Shown in pieces: positions 15,372 through 24,361 of a DNA stretch of 38,549 nt. Position 1 is the stretch's first letter. Every line of letters starts with the position of its first letter. Position numbers and translations under genes: made by a program. Under the pieces are notes generated by a model, which was given only the letters and a program-made list of their open reading frames with translations, did not search any database and was not told where the DNA came from. Origin of the DNA: Paludibacteraceae bacterium (lineage in GTDB: Bacteria; Bacteroidota; Bacteroidia; Bacteroidales; Paludibacteraceae); NCBI GenBank assembly GCA_017962085.1, contig JAGCWA010000001.1, positions 1-38,549 on the forward strand, in the 5' to 3' direction.

Positions 15372-16706
15372 TCATAATTTCTTCACGCAATCCTTGAACT
15401 GCTCGCCACGGTCCTCGTAGCAAGTGAACAAGTCGAAGCTTGCGCAACAAGGAGAGAGCAGCACCGTGTCACCAGGCTTAGCGAAGGCGAAGCACTTGTC
15501 CACAGCCTCCTTCATCGAGCGTGCGTCGTCCGTCTGCGCCACCTTTCCATCGAAGAAATCATGCAGTTTCTTATTGTCCACACCCAAGTAGACGATCGCG
15601 CGCACCTTTTCCTTCACGAGGTTCTCTATCTCCGAATAATCGTTACCCTTGTCCGTTCCGCCGAGGATCAGCACCACCGGCGTATCCATGCTCTGCAAAG
15701 CATACCAGCAGGAGTTCACGTTCGTCGCCTTGGAGTCGTTGATGAAGCGAACGCCCCTCACGGAAGCGACCGGCTCCAACCTGTGCTCCACGCTGCGGAA
15801 CGACTTCAACGCCTCACGGAGCGTCTCGTCGCTGATATCCGACAAGATAGCGGTGATACCAGCCGCCATGGAGTTGTACATGTTGTGTTGCCCACGCAGG
15901 GAGAGGTCGGAAACGGCCATCTCGAAGGAGCGCTTCGGCGTGTGGATCTTCAACAGCTCATCCTCGATGTAAGCAGCCAAGCCAGCCGCCTTGTTCAGGG
16001 AGAACGGACAGGCCGTCGCCCCGATTGTACGCACCTCCAACTCCTTCTTAATGACAGGGTCATCGTTCCAATAGATGAAGTAGTCGGACGGTTTCATGTT
16101 CTGCACGATCCTGAACTTGGAGTTGATGTAGTTCTGGAACTTATATTCGTAACGGTCCAAGTGGTCAGGCGTGATGTTCAGCAGGATGGCCACATCCGCC
16201 TTAAACTCATACATGCCGTCCAGCTGGAAGCTGCTCAACTCAATCACATAGTAATCATGATTCTCCAGCGCCACCTGACGCGCCAAGCTGAAGCCGACGT
16301 TACCCGCCAAGCCCACGTTCAAGCCAGCGTTCTTCAGGATATGGTGAATCAACATCGTTGTAGTGGTCTTTCCGTTGCTACCCGTGATGCAAATCATCTT
16401 AGCGTTCGAATAGCGGGAAGCGAACTCGATCTCAGAGATGATAGGCGTGTTCTGCGCCCTCAACGCCTTGATGATCGGAGCCTTCTCGGGAATGCCAGGG
16501 CTCTTGACGATCTCATCCGCCGCCAATATGCGCGCCTCGGTATGGTTCCCCTCCTCCCACTCGATGCCGAAGGAAGAGAGTTCCTCTTTGTAATTAGGCT
16601 TGATCCCCGACTTATCGGAGACGAACACCTCAAAACCTTTTTGTTTCGCGAGGATAGCGGCTCCCACGCCACTCTCGCCTGCTCCCAACACTACAATTTT
16701 TTTCAT
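15372..16706 (-). CDS. murD: UDP-MurNAc-L-alanine--D-glutamate ligase
   Basis: MurD adds D-glutamate to UDP-MurNAc-L-Ala with ATP. The 444 residues include the N-terminal VLGAGESGVGAA (6-17), P-loop GSNGKTTTTM (109-118), the ELSSFQLD motif specific to MurD, NITPDHLDRY and a C-terminal domain with FINDSKATN. It lies between mraY (20 bases upstream) and ftsW (38 bases downstream). Confidence 0.97.
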   Translation of the reverse strand: MKKIVVLGAGESGVGAAILAKQKGFEVFVSDKSGIKPNYKEELSSFGIEWEEGNHTEARILAADEIVKSPGIPEKAPIIKALRAQNTPIISEIEFASRYSNAKMICITGSNGKTTTTMLIHHILKNAGLNVGLAGNVGFSLARQVALENHDYYVIELSSFQLDGMYEFKADVAILLNITPDHLDRYEYKFQNYINSKFRIVQNMKPSDYFIYWNDDPVIKKELEVRTIGATACPFSLNKAAGLAAYIEDELLKIHTPKRSFEMAVSDLSLRGQHNMYNSMAAGITAILSDISDETLREALKSFRSVEHRLEPVASVRGVRFINDSKATNVNSCWYALQSMDTPVVLILGGTDKGNDYSEIENLVKEKVRAIVYLGVDNKKLHDFFDGKVAQTDDARSMKEAVDKCFAFAKPGDTVLLSPCCASFDLFTCYEDRGEQFKDCVKKL

Positions 16707-16726
16707 AATGTATTATAAATACTTAA

Positions 16727-17941
16727 TTATCTCATTTTCAGTGTAACAATAGTGAACATCGCCAGCAACAACGCCACGATCCAGAAACGAGCCACAATCT
16801 TAGGCTCAGGGATATTCATCTTCTGGTAATGGTGGTGCAACGGCGCCATCTTGAAGATCCTTCGTCCCTCCCCGTATTTCTTCTTCGTATACTTGAAGTA
16901 GGAAGTCTGGATGATGACGGAGAGGCTCTCCATGAAGAAGATACCGCACAATACCGGCAAAAGCAACTCCTTGCGGATGATGATGGAGCTCACAGCGATG
17001 ACACCACCGATCATCAAGCTACCCGTGTCGCCCATGAATACCTGCGCCGGGTAGGCGTTGTACCACAAGAAACCGATCAGCGCGCCCACGAAGGCGCAAA
17101 GGAAGATCACCAACTCCTCCGAATAAGGGATATACATGATGTTCAGGTAGCTGGCGAACTCAGCGTGGCAGGAGAGATAAGCCAGGATACCCAATGCGGC
17201 CCCCACGATGGCCGAGACGCCCGTCGAGAGTCCGTCCAGGCCATCCGTCAGATTCGCGCCGTTCGAGACCGCCGTCACGATGAAGATGACAACGAGCACG
17301 AAGAATATCCAGCCTAATGTCTGCGCATAATCGCCCGCCCAACCGAACAAATCCGCATAGTCGAAGTTGGGGTTCTTGACGAACGGGATGGTCGTCTTGG
17401 TCGATTTCTCCGGCACCTTGGCATATTCGACCACCTCCGTGGTAGCGGAGACCGTCGTGGTATTCTCATAGATGACCACGTTATCGTTCATGTATAAGGT
17501 CAAACCCACAATCAAGCCGAGACCAACCTGTCCCAAGATCTTGAATCTACCGTGCAAGCCCTCCTTATCCTTCTTGAAGACCTTGATATAATCGTCGAGG
17601 AAACCCATGGCACCGAGCCATAAGGTCGTCACGATCATCAATAAGATATAGACATTGTCCAACTTGCCGAAGAGAAGCACCGGCAATAGGATGGAGATGA
17701 TGATGATGATACCACCCATCGTAGGCGTACCCTTTTTAGCCATTTGTCCCGCAAGGTCCAAATCACGGATTGTCTCACCTATCTGTTTCTTCTGCAAGAA
17801 ACGGATGATCCTTTTGCCAATGAGCGTAGCGATCAGCAACGCAAAGATGAACGCAAAAGCGGAACGGAAAGAGACGTACTTGAACATTCCCGCACCCGGC
17901 ACGCTCATTTGTGACAAATAGTTGAACAAATAATAAAACAT
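16727..17941 (-). CDS. mraY: Phospho-MurNAc-pentapeptide translocase (lipid I synthase)
   Basis: MraY transfers phospho-MurNAc-pentapeptide to undecaprenyl phosphate to make lipid I. The 404-residue integral membrane protein has about ten spans and the family motifs [53 protein letters not shown] and the C-terminal [10 protein letters not shown]. The extra segment between [10 protein letters not shown] and [11 protein letters not shown] is a loop insertion also typical of Bacteroidetes MraY. The start YYLFNYL matches relatives. It sits 29 bases after murE. Confidence 0.97.
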   Translation of the reverse strand: MFYYLFNYLSQMSVPGAGMFKYVSFRSAFAFIFALLIATLIGKRIIRFLQKKQIGETIRDLDLAGQMAKKGTPTMGGIIIIISILLPVLLFGKLDNVYILLMIVTTLWLGAMGFLDDYIKVFKKDKEGLHGRFKILGQVGLGLIVGLTLYMNDNVVIYENTTTVSATTEVVEYAKVPEKSTKTTIPFVKNPNFDYADLFGWAGDYAQTLGWIFFVLVVIFIVTAVSNGANLTDGLDGLSTGVSAIVGAALGILAYLSCHAEFASYLNIMYIPYSEELVIFLCAFVGALIGFLWYNAYPAQVFMGDTGSLMIGGVIAVSSIIIRKELLLPVLCGIFFMESLSVIIQTSYFKYTKKKYGEGRRIFKMAPLHHHYQKMNIPEPKIVARFWIVALLLAMFTIVTLKMR

Positions 17942-17970
17942 AATCGTATACTGTAAAAATTAATACCCAA

Positions 17971-19422
17971 TTAACCCATCACCTCACGGACCACCTCATG
18001 GTCATCGAAGTGATGCTTCACGCCCTTGATATCCTGGTAATTCTCATGGCCCTTGCCCGCCACCAGGATGACGTCGCCCGACTGTGCCAACGCGCAAGCC
18101 GTCTTGATGGCCTGATAACGGTCTTCGATCGCGATCACCTTCTTTTTAGCGACAGGGTCCAAGCCCGCCAACATATCGTTGATGATATCCTGAGGCTCCT
18201 CATTCCTCGGATTGTCCGAGGTGATGATCACCTGCTCGCTTCCCCTCACCGCTTCCTGCGCCATGATCGGACGTTTTCCCTTGTCACGGTTTCCGCCACA
18301 GCCAACCACCGTGATCAGCTTGCCCTCGCCGCAACGCACATCGTTGATGGTGTTGATGACATTGGTAAGTGCGTCAGGCGTATGCGCATAATCGACGATG
18401 ATCTTATAGCCCGAAGGAGCCGATATGCATTCGAAACGGCCGGAGACAGGGTGCATGGCGCTCAAGTGCACCAAGGCATCCTCCTCAGAGATGCCCAAGG
18501 CAACCGCCGCCCCGAAGACAGCCGTCAAGTTAGAGGCATTGAACTTGCCGACGAAGGAGACGAAGAGATCCTTGCCATTCATATTCAAGGACATACCCTC
18601 GAAGGAATCCTCCACGATCTTTGTCTTGAAGTCCGCTATCGTCCGCACGGAATAGGTGAGTTTCCTCGCCTTCGTGTTCTGGAGCATCACCGGACCGTTC
18701 TTGTCGTCCAGGTTCGTCAAAGCGAAAGCCTCGTCCGAGAGGTCATCGAAGAAACGTTTCTTCGCCTTGAGGTAATTCTCCATCGTGAGGTGATAGTCCA
18801 AATGGTCGCGCGTCAGGTTCGTGAAGATACCGCCGTCGAAATCCAAGCCCGCTATACGTCTTTGGTCCACGGAATGCGAACTCACCTCCATGAAAGCATA
18901 TTCGCAGCCAGCCGCCACCATGCGGGCCAGCAGACCGTTCAGTTCCAGTTGGTCAGGGGTCGTATGGGTAGCAGGCACCGCCTCGTCGTCCACATAGTTG
19001 CAGACGGTGGAGAGCAAACCAGCCTTATGCCCCGCCCTGCGGAAGAGATGGTAGAGCAGCGTGGCGATGGTGGTCTTACCGTTCGTACCCGTGGCGCCCA
19101 CCAGCTTCAGGGAAGCGGAAGGATAGTCGAACCAAGCCGAAGCCATACGGCCCAGCGCCTCGTTGGAATCCGCCACACGGACATAGACGACACCCGGTGC
19201 GAAGGACTCCGGCATCTTCTCGCAAACGATCGCCACAGCCCCCTTTTCGATGGCCGCGCCGATAAACGTATGTCCATCCACCTGCGTACCGCAAGTAGCC
19301 ACGAACAAAGAACCCTTCTCCACCTTACGGGAATCGAACTGGAGGGAAGAGACCTCAATGTCCGCATTCCCAACTGTCTCCAGCACGTCAACCGTAGCTA
19401 ATATGTCGACCAATCCATTCAT
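17971..19422 (-). CDS. murE: UDP-MurNAc-tripeptide synthetase, meso-diaminopimelate type
   Basis: MurE adds the third stem-peptide residue. The 483 residues hold the N-terminal [12 protein letters not shown] (31-42), P-loop [12 protein letters not shown] (109-120), [10 protein letters not shown] and the amino-acid selectivity motif DNPRNEEP near residue 407. DNPR is the signature of ligases using meso-diaminopimelate rather than lysine, which predicts DAP-type peptidoglycan. It follows ftsI by 13 bases and precedes mraY, the usual dcw order. Confidence 0.97.
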   Translation of the reverse strand: MNGLVDILATVDVLETVGNADIEVSSLQFDSRKVEKGSLFVATCGTQVDGHTFIGAAIEKGAVAIVCEKMPESFAPGVVYVRVADSNEALGRMASAWFDYPSASLKLVGATGTNGKTTIATLLYHLFRRAGHKAGLLSTVCNYVDDEAVPATHTTPDQLELNGLLARMVAAGCEYAFMEVSSHSVDQRRIAGLDFDGGIFTNLTRDHLDYHLTMENYLKAKKRFFDDLSDEAFALTNLDDKNGPVMLQNTKARKLTYSVRTIADFKTKIVEDSFEGMSLNMNGKDLFVSFVGKFNASNLTAVFGAAVALGISEEDALVHLSAMHPVSGRFECISAPSGYKIIVDYAHTPDALTNVINTINDVRCGEGKLITVVGCGGNRDKGKRPIMAQEAVRGSEQVIITSDNPRNEEPQDIINDMLAGLDPVAKKKVIAIEDRYQAIKTACALAQSGDVILVAGKGHENYQDIKGVKHHFDDHEVVREVMG

Positions 19423-19435
19423 ACGCTATATCTAT

Positions 19436-21559
19436 TTATCTTAAAACCAATTTTATCGTCTCACCTTTATTGATGAAGCGGCCCTCCTCCAGGGATTGGC
19501 TCTTCACCACGCCCGTGCCTTCGGCATAGACCTTCAAGCCTCTGTTCTCCAGCAAGAAGATAGCATCCTTCAGACCCATGTCGGTCACATCCGGCACACG
19601 ATCCTTCGCATAGCCCGCTATCACCTTATTCTCACGCACGCCCTTATCCGTCACGTGCGTACGGACCCACTCGCCAGCGACTTTGCTCTTGTGGTAATCC
19701 ACATCCAGCTCCTCCATCACCATCTCCAACGACTTACGGTCGCCCGCCTTCGTGACAGGAGAGAGCAATCTCGTCGTATCCCCCCTCATCGTCGGGGCAG
19801 TCTGCATCAGCGGACTTTGCGCGTAGATATGCTCCGCGATGTCCTTGAAGGTAGCGCCCGAGAGGCTACCCGCACCTGTCGCACCCTTTTTCGGATACCA
19901 AGCCACCACAATCATGCTGTACTTGGGAGCGTCCGCAGGAAAGAAGCCACAGAAGGTCAGCTGTTGACGCTTAACCGATGAGTGATAGACTTGGTTGGCC
20001 GTACCCGTTTTACCAGCGATCTTGAAGTACTTGGACTTCGCCGCAGTGGCGGTACCATGCTCCACCACATCCACCATCATCTGCTTCACCTTACCGAGGT
20101 TACCCTCGCTGCATATCTTAGACTTCAGCACCTCCGAGCCGTAAGACTTCACCACCTTACCATTCTGCATCTCCGCCTTGAGGAGGTGAGGACGCATCAT
20201 CTTTCCTCCGTTCGCCAGAGCGTTGTAGAAGGTCAGTATCTGGATAGGCGGCATATCCGTCTCATATCCATGGGCGATCCACGGCAAGGAAGTCTTGTAC
20301 CATCCGTTAGGGCCCTTGTCCGAAGGATGCTTGATGTGCGGAGGCTTAGCGCCTGGGATTTCCAAGCCGAGCGGCATGGAGAGACCCAAATCGTACAATG
20401 CCTCGATATACTCCTCCGGGTTGCTCTTGAAAGCATTGTCAATCACCTTCGCCACCGCAATATTCGAAGACTGTTGAATCGCCTTGTTGAACGAAATCGT
20501 CCCGTTCGCGTGGGAGTCGTGCATCGTCCTGCCGTAGAAAGGCCACGAGCCATTGCCCGTCTCGATGATTGTGGAAGTATCCACCTTACCCTTCTCCAAA
20601 GCGACAACCGCGCTCGCGATCTTAAACGTGGAGCCCGGTTCACACTTGAAATGACCGTTCGTGACGTAGTTCTCACCCTCCGCATACGAGCCGTTCGACA
20701 ATCTCTTCAGGTTCGACATCGCCTTGATTTCGCCTGTCGCCACCTCCATGACGGCCGCACAGCCATACTCAGCTTCCGACATCGCCAGCCTATGGCGGAG
20801 GTCACTATCCACAATGTCCTGTATGTTCACGTCGATGGTCGTCACAATGTCCAAACCATTCTGCGCATCCACATCGTTGATCTCACGGTATGCGCCCGCC
20901 ACCTTCACGCGGGAAGCCAAGCCCGGATGCCCCTTTAGCAACGAATCGCAGTACTTCTCGATACCGCTCTTGCCACCCTTGTCCAACTCGGCGTAGAGTC
21001 CGCCGATCGTTCGGGAAGCCATATCGCCATACGGCAATTTACGGTTCACACGCTTGTTGAAACCGTAACATTTCACCTTATTCAATAGAGGGAAGGTCTT
21101 CACCCGTTTCATCTCCACGTAGGAGAGGTTACGCTTCCCCACGCAATACCAACGGCTGCCCTTCTTGAATCCCGTCATCAGGTGTTGCTTCATCTGCGCC
21201 GGAGACTTATCCGTGTAGACGGTGGAGAGATAGTAGGAAAGACTATCCACATGCGCCAGGAACGAGTCCCGTTGCAGAGCATCCGCCTGAAAATCCATGT
21301 GCAGGACATAGACAGGGATGGAGCTCGCCATCAGTTGACCGTCGCACGCCAAGATATTACCGCGCACCGGCAGCACCATCAGGCTATCCGCCGCGATCTT
21401 CCTCGAACGCTTCTTCCACTCGTCGCCGTCCCTCACCATCGTATTGTAGAGGCTCACGCAGAAAGGCACCAAGAAAGAAACCATCATGCAGAAGACGATG
21501 ATGGTCCTCCACTTGATTTTCTTCTTCATTTCCTTCGTCATCGCCATGGTCAAAGTCAT
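19436..21559 (-). CDS. ftsI: Septal transpeptidase FtsI (class B penicillin-binding protein) with PASTA domain
   Basis: FtsI cross-links septal peptidoglycan and works with FtsW. The 707-residue protein has a short cytoplasmic start, one membrane span (about 17-36), a PBP dimerisation domain, and a transpeptidase domain with SxxK at Ser310-Thr-Phe-Lys313, SSN at 364-366 and KTG at 517-519. The last 60 or so residues (about 645-707) form a PASTA domain, beginning near VPDVTDMGLKDAI. The ATG at 21559 overlaps the ftsL stop by 4 bases; several in-frame ATGs follow within ten codons, so the exact start is uncertain. Confidence 0.96.
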   Translation of the reverse strand: MTLTMAMTKEMKKKIKWRTIIVFCMMVSFLVPFCVSLYNTMVRDGDEWKKRSRKIAADSLMVLPVRGNILACDGQLMASSIPVYVLHMDFQADALQRDSFLAHVDSLSYYLSTVYTDKSPAQMKQHLMTGFKKGSRWYCVGKRNLSYVEMKRVKTFPLLNKVKCYGFNKRVNRKLPYGDMASRTIGGLYAELDKGGKSGIEKYCDSLLKGHPGLASRVKVAGAYREINDVDAQNGLDIVTTIDVNIQDIVDSDLRHRLAMSEAEYGCAAVMEVATGEIKAMSNLKRLSNGSYAEGENYVTNGHFKCEPGSTFKIASAVVALEKGKVDTSTIIETGNGSWPFYGRTMHDSHANGTISFNKAIQQSSNIAVAKVIDNAFKSNPEEYIEALYDLGLSMPLGLEIPGAKPPHIKHPSDKGPNGWYKTSLPWIAHGYETDMPPIQILTFYNALANGGKMMRPHLLKAEMQNGKVVKSYGSEVLKSKICSEGNLGKVKQMMVDVVEHGTATAAKSKYFKIAGKTGTANQVYHSSVKRQQLTFCGFFPADAPKYSMIVVAWYPKKGATGAGSLSGATFKDIAEHIYAQSPLMQTAPTMRGDTTRLLSPVTKAGDRKSLEMVMEELDVDYHKSKVAGEWVRTHVTDKGVRENKVIAGYAKDRVPDVTDMGLKDAIFLLENRGLKVYAEGTGVVKSQSLEEGRFINKGETIKLVLR

Positions 21560-21915
21560 TTAGAAATTTTGAATGGCGGCTCAACGGATGGCAAGAGGGA
21601 CGAATCACGTTCCGCCACCATGCGTTTGATCTGCGACTGCTTCCCCAATCCCTGTAGTTCAGCGGAACGGGACAAATATTCCAAACGGACATCCTCCAAC
21701 TGTTTCTGAAGCAGGTCAATCTGTTTCACCTGATTCTCGCAGCTGAAGCGTAAGCCGATGTGGCAGAAGAGGAAAACGACACACATGACAATCACGAACG
21801 CCTGACGTCTAATGAAATCCTTCTTGAAGATCCTACCCGTCATGACATCCGCGAAGGAATCACCCGCCATGGAGGCGAAGCCCTTCAGATTGTCCAACTG
21901 CCGTTTGAATATCAT
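21556..21915 (-). CDS. ftsL: FtsL-like cell division protein
   Basis: This 119-residue bitopic protein has a cytoplasmic N-terminus of about 38 residues, one membrane span (about 39-55) and an extracytoplasmic coiled coil (about 58-90, ENQVKQIDLLQKQLEDVRL). FtsL forms a complex with FtsQ and an FtsB-like partner and helps activate FtsW/FtsI. Sequence conservation is weak; the call rests on topology and on its place between rsmH and ftsI, overlapping ftsI by 4 bases. Confidence 0.85.
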   Translation of the reverse strand: MIFKRQLDNLKGFASMAGDSFADVMTGRIFKKDFIRRQAFVIVMCVVFLFCHIGLRFSCENQVKQIDLLQKQLEDVRLEYLSRSAELQGLGKQSQIKRMVAERDSSLLPSVEPPFKISK

Positions 21916-21932
21916 AACACAACAACTAAATA

Positions 21933-22847
21933 CTATCTTAACAACTCCGCGACGCGCAGTTTCGCGCTACGGGACCTCGGGTTCGCCTCAATCTCGGCAT
22001 CGTCCGGCACGATCGGTTTGTTGTTCACCAGCCGGAAAGGAGAGAGCCTATTACCGAAGAAATCCTGTTCCACATTGCCTTCCATATTGCCCGCCCGCAT
22101 GAAGTTCTTCACGAGGCGGTCCTCCAAGGAGTGGTAGGTCAGCACCACCAGTCTACCGCCCGGATTCAGTGAGGAGACCGTCTGCGCCAAGAAGCGCTTC
22201 AAGGCGTCCATCTCACCATTCACCTCGATGCGGATCGCTTGGAAGAGCTTCGCCATATCCTTTTTCTGGCGGTCCCTACCCACGAACGGGTCAGCCACCT
22301 CCAGCAGGTCAGCCACCTTCTCGAAACGTTTCGTCGCCCTCGTCCTCACGATGGCAGCGGCCAAGCGTTTGGCGGAGGAGAGTTCACCATAAAGGCGGAA
22401 TATATCAGAAAGGCGCTCCTCCTCGTAATTGTTCAGCACATCAGCCGCGGAGAGGCGAGCCTGTTGGTTCATGCGCATATCCAGGTCACCGTCGAAACGG
22501 AAGGAAAAACCACGCGAAGCATCGTCGAAATGGTGGAAGGAGACACCCAAGTCGGCCAATATACCGTCCACCTTCTCAGCACCGTAGAACTTGAGGAAGT
22601 TCGAGAGGTGCTTGAAATTACCCCTCACGAAAGTGAAGCGGGGGTCATCGAAAGCGTTTTGGGCAGCATCCAGATCCTGATCAAAAGAAAGGAGGCGGCC
22701 CTTCGGAGAGAGCCGGTTAAGAATCTCTCGGGAATGTCCGCCACCGCCGAAGGTCACATCCACGTAGGTCCCGTCGGGACGGATGGACAGCCCCTCCATG
22801 CAGGGGAGCAACAACGCCGGTGTGTGATAAACGATCTCCTTTTCCAT
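21933..22847 (-). CDS. rsmH: 16S rRNA (cytosine1402-N4)-methyltransferase
   Basis: RsmH (MraW) methylates N4 of C1402 in the ribosomal P site using S-adenosylmethionine. The 304 residues show the N-terminal YHTPALL and the SAM-binding DVTFGGGGHSREIL, then LADLGVSFHHFDDASRGFSF and RLVVLTYHSLEDRLVKNF near the C-terminus, all typical. Its start shares one base with the mraZ stop (TGATG arrangement), implying coupled translation. Confidence 0.97.
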   Translation of the reverse strand: MEKEIVYHTPALLLPCMEGLSIRPDGTYVDVTFGGGGHSREILNRLSPKGRLLSFDQDLDAAQNAFDDPRFTFVRGNFKHLSNFLKFYGAEKVDGILADLGVSFHHFDDASRGFSFRFDGDLDMRMNQQARLSAADVLNNYEEERLSDIFRLYGELSSAKRLAAAIVRTRATKRFEKVADLLEVADPFVGRDRQKKDMAKLFQAIRIEVNGEMDALKRFLAQTVSSLNPGGRLVVLTYHSLEDRLVKNFMRAGNMEGNVEQDFFGNRLSPFRLVNNKPIVPDDAEIEANPRSRSAKLRVAELLR

Positions 22848-23302
22848 CAGATTGACACGTTACCCATTTTAGACTGCAAAGCATCGGAGAAGTCGGCGTC
22901 TCCATAGAGGTCGGCCTCGAAGTTCGCCTTGTTCCAGATCTCGAAGTAGTTACCCACGCCGACGAAAAGCACGTCGGTTGAAGCTTGTATAGCATCAATA
23001 TGCTTCTTCTGCAAGAGGATACGTCCGCTTGCGTCCAGCTCGACCATCTCCACGCCGGCGGTGAACTGGCGGTAGAGGCGGAGGTCATCCTTGTTCCACA
23101 TATTGATGTGGGAGACGAACTCCTCGTTGAGCTTGTTCCACTCCGAGGAAGGATAAAGCTTCACGCACTTCGTCACCGTATCCAGCCTCAGGTACAAAGC
23201 GCCATCCCCCTCTTTTTCAAGGGCACGACGGTAGGCCGCCGGGACGAACACGCGTCCTTTGACGTCCAATTTCGCTTCTATGTTGCCTAAAAATTGCTGC
23301 AT
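22847..23302 (-). CDS. mraZ: Transcriptional regulator MraZ
   Basis: MraZ is a DNA-binding protein with two SpoVT/AbrB-type repeats, known in other bacteria to repress its own dcw operon. I choose the ATG at 23302 (151 residues, MQQFLGNIEAKLDVKGR). The longer frame from 23371 would start upstream of the promoter found at 23328-23359. The two conserved DxxGR(V/I) loops are DVKGRVFVPAAYRRAL (about 13-28) and DASGRILL in the second half. It is the first gene of the cluster. Confidence 0.95.
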   Translation of the reverse strand: MQQFLGNIEAKLDVKGRVFVPAAYRRALEKEGDGALYLRLDTVTKCVKLYPSSEWNKLNEEFVSHINMWNKDDLRLYRQFTAGVEMVELDASGRILLQKKHIDAIQASTDVLFVGVGNYFEIWNKANFEADLYGDADFSDALQSKMGNVSI

Positions 23303-23327
23303 ACGACAATCCAATGATTCACAATTA

Positions 23328-23359
23328 CAAAGATAAAACATTTTCCTTTCCCCCACAAT
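23328..23359 (-). promoter_or_regulatory. Promoter of the dcw operon (mraZ)
   Basis: On the minus strand ATTG (23359-23356) is followed after 20 bases by TATCTTTG (23335-23328), a good TTTG/TAnnTTTG promoter. Transcription would begin near 23322, leaving about 20 bases before the mraZ ATG at 23302. This excludes the longer upstream start. Confidence 0.7.
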
Positions 23360-23365
23360 GCCCCA
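23351..23365 (-). promoter_or_regulatory. Candidate MraZ operator (two TGGGG repeats)
   Basis: On the minus strand TGGGG (23365-23361), a 5-base spacer, then TGGGG (23355-23351). MraZ in E. coli binds TGGGN direct repeats separated by 5 bases. The -33 element lies in the spacer, so binding would block the promoter. Only two repeats are seen where E. coli has three. Confidence 0.55.
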
Positions 23366-23460
23366 CTTCACTTTTTTTACACTCTCTTTCCACTATTTTT
23401 CAACAATTTACAAACAACACTGAAACCCCACAAAAAAGGGCGTTTTACGAAGGAAATCAC

Positions 23461-23468
23461 TATATTTG
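23461..23468 (+). promoter_or_regulatory. Probable promoter of the glsA-glsB pair, -7 element
   Basis: TATATTTG matches TAnnTTTG and sits 27 bases before the ATG at 23496. A clear -33 element is not seen. Confidence 0.4.
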
Positions 23469-23495
23469 CACTAGAAATTCAACAAATTAGATATC

Positions 23496-24323
23496 ATGGA
23501 GACTAAAAATTCATCAAAGGATAAGATAAATATTGACGAGATATTGGATAAAAAAATACCAAAAATCAAAAAAAGAATTCCCAAATTTCTCATCAATTGG
23601 CTGAAAAAGACCATCCATGAGGATGAAATCAACTATATTTTCAGGACTTACGGACATTTATGGGGGCATGATTTCGCGGAGACGGTGCTGCGCGACCACT
23701 TCCACATCCGTTTCAACATCATCGGAGAGGAGAACATTCCGCAGGATTCGAAGGTGATCTTCGCCTCCAACCACCCGTTGGGCGGCGCGGACGGCATCGC
23801 GCTGATCCAGGTGCTCACCAACCACTACAAGCAGCTGCAGGTGCCGGTGAACGACTTCCTCATGTACGTCGACAACCTGAAGGAGTTCTTTATCCCGATC
23901 AGTAAAATAGGGGGTCAGGCTAGGAATACGGGCGAACTCATCAACGAAGCGTGCGAATCGGACGCCGCCATCCTCTTCTTTCCAGCCGGACAATGTTCGA
24001 GGAGACAAAAAGACGGAAAAATAAAAGATAACGAATGGAAAAAAACTTTCATTAAAAAGGCTGTACAATATCATCGAAATATTATACCTTTGTATTTCGA
24101 GGGGGAAAACTCAAAGTTCTTTTACAACTTAGCCTACTATCGCTCCAAGTTGGGGATTAAAGCCAACATCGAGATGTTGTTCCTCTCCGACGAGCTATTC
24201 AAACAGAAAGACAAAACTTTCACTGTTAAGATAGGAGAGCCCATCCCCTACGAGACTTTCACGAAGGAGAAAACCGAGTCAGAATGGGCAGAATGGGTAA
24301 AGCAGAAGGCTTACAGTTTATAA
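23496..24323 (+). CDS. glsA: Lysophospholipid-type O-acyltransferase, probable glycine-lipid synthase subunit
   Basis: This 275-residue PlsC-family acyltransferase has the catalytic segment SNHPLGGADG (91-100, His93 and Asp99) and the acceptor-binding LFFPAGQCSRRQ (about 164-175). The N-terminal 40 residues are very basic, suiting a peripheral membrane enzyme. In Bacteroides thetaiotaomicron a PlsC-like GlsA lies beside the GNAT-like GlsB, and together they make glycine lipids: GlsB N-acylates glycine and GlsA adds the second, ester-linked acyl chain. The same pairing here supports the name. An alternative is a general 1-acylglycerol-phosphate acyltransferase. The first and middle parts differ in base composition, AT-rich at the start and GC-rich around 23680-23900. 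Confidence 0.72.
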   Translation: METKNSSKDKINIDEILDKKIPKIKKRIPKFLINWLKKTIHEDEINYIFRTYGHLWGHDFAETVLRDHFHIRFNIIGEENIPQDSKVIFASNHPLGGADGIALIQVLTNHYKQLQVPVNDFLMYVDNLKEFFIPISKIGGQARNTGELINEACESDAAILFFPAGQCSRRQKDGKIKDNEWKKTFIKKAVQYHRNIIPLYFEGENSKFFYNLAYYRSKLGIKANIEMLFLSDELFKQKDKTFTVKIGEPIPYETFTKEKTESEWAEWVKQKAYSL

Positions 24324-24361
24324 GGAAGGAAAGTTACCCAAACGACAAAAAAACACATTAA

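Noticed and set aside
17998-19401. A 467-codon plus-strand open frame opposite murE
   Set aside because: Antisense to a gene with all family motifs; the translation shows no protein-like pattern.
23303-23371. Longer N-terminus of MraZ starting at 23371
   Set aside because: The extension covers the promoter and operator-like repeats and does not resemble MraZ; the family start is at 23302.
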